Positions 63,916 to 64,000 of a DNA stretch of 64,000 nucleotides are shown here, piece after piece (positions within the stretch are counted from its first letter, which is position 1; every line of letters begins with the position of its first letter). This stretch comes from Blattamonas nauphoetae (lineage: Eukaryota > Preaxostyla > Oxymonadida). A model generated the notes under the pieces. It saw only the letters and a list, made by a program, of their open reading frames with translations. It did not search any database and was not told the DNA's origin. The position numbers and the translations under genes were made by a program. The stretch is from NCBI GenBank assembly GCA_033064195.1, contig JARBJD010000060.1:1-64000 (forward strand), in the 5' to 3' direction.

Positions 63916-64000
63916 TTACACAATGGCGTCAGAGTGACTTGAGACCTTTGGCCAGATATCAGCGGCCTCCTTAGCGACTGGTCCAGTGATTTGTGATCCC
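63916..64000 (-). CDS. RPL23: 60S ribosomal protein L23 (uL14), C-terminal part
   Basis: The last 27 codons before TAA at 63916 read [21 protein letters not shown] and then HSDAIV. This is the uL14/RPL23 C-terminus, where animals and fungi have [27 protein letters not shown]. The protein sits on the large subunit at the interface with the small subunit. The gene continues beyond the right edge of the window and was identified from the tail alone. No intron falls in this piece. Confidence 0.85.
   Translation of the reverse strand, partial: [27 protein letters not shown]

Noticed and set aside
63611-63937. A plus-strand gene at the right end
   Set aside because: Its C-terminal part is antisense to the clear uL14 C-terminus and the remainder is T-rich flank.

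Overview
The window looks like the nuclear genome of a flagellated protist. The genes are intron-rich, on both strands and tightly packed. The introns are short (22 to about 140 nt, GT..AG) and there are no operons. Flagellar genes (DRC12-like, IQUB, a centrin-like EF-hand protein, two beta-tubulins), kinases with SPRY or MORN modules, a secreted parallel-beta-helix protein and two flavoprotein families of the kind common in anaerobes recall Preaxostyla/oxymonads such as Blattamonas. That placement is an inference from gene style; no marker in the window proves it. TAA, TAG and TGA all act as ordinary stops.

Layout. 1-5.9 kb: the right-hand part of a Polinton/Maverick (packaging ATPase, integrase, protein-primed DNA polymerase B and three small genes), running off the left edge. 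5.9-12.4 kb: an inverted pair of about 500-bp repeats, each with a tRNA-like Pol III sequence. Between them lie decayed coding sequence, including a broken dual-specificity-phosphatase-like gene. 12.6-14.6 kb: a mariner relic and unannotated sequence. 14.7-17.8 kb: a coiled-coil protein and a tandem split-barrel flavoprotein. 17.8-20.6 kb: mostly non-coding, with a 1131-bp element that has perfect 341-bp inverted termini bounded by TA. 20.7-22 kb: proteasome alpha-5.

22.1-27.3 kb: two beta-tubulin genes on 1577-bp inverted arms that look identical, separated by a 2.1-kb spacer holding another gene. 27.5-48.7 kb: GOT1-like, beta-helix protein, DRC12-like, SFR1/MEI5-like, a 5-kb P-loop NTPase gene, DNAJC9-like, a membrane protein, centrin-like, coiled-coil/SPRY, a coiled-coil protein, TRM6 and an unknown. 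48.7-64 kb: unknown, nitroreductase, unknown helical protein, ICMT-like, an axoneme-type repetitive protein, kinase/coiled-coil/SPRY, IQUB with an acidic repeat tail and a downstream copy of that tail, MORN-TKL kinase, and the C-terminus of ribosomal protein uL14 (RPL23).

Functional themes are flagellum and cytoskeleton (tubulins, DRC12, IQUB, centrin, possible axonemal protein), signalling (two kinases and a SPRY protein), RNA and translation (TRM6, uL14), proteostasis (PSMA5, DNAJC9) and recombination (SFR1). Exon junctions were worked out by eye from reading frame, GT..AG ends and family alignment from memory; no search was run.
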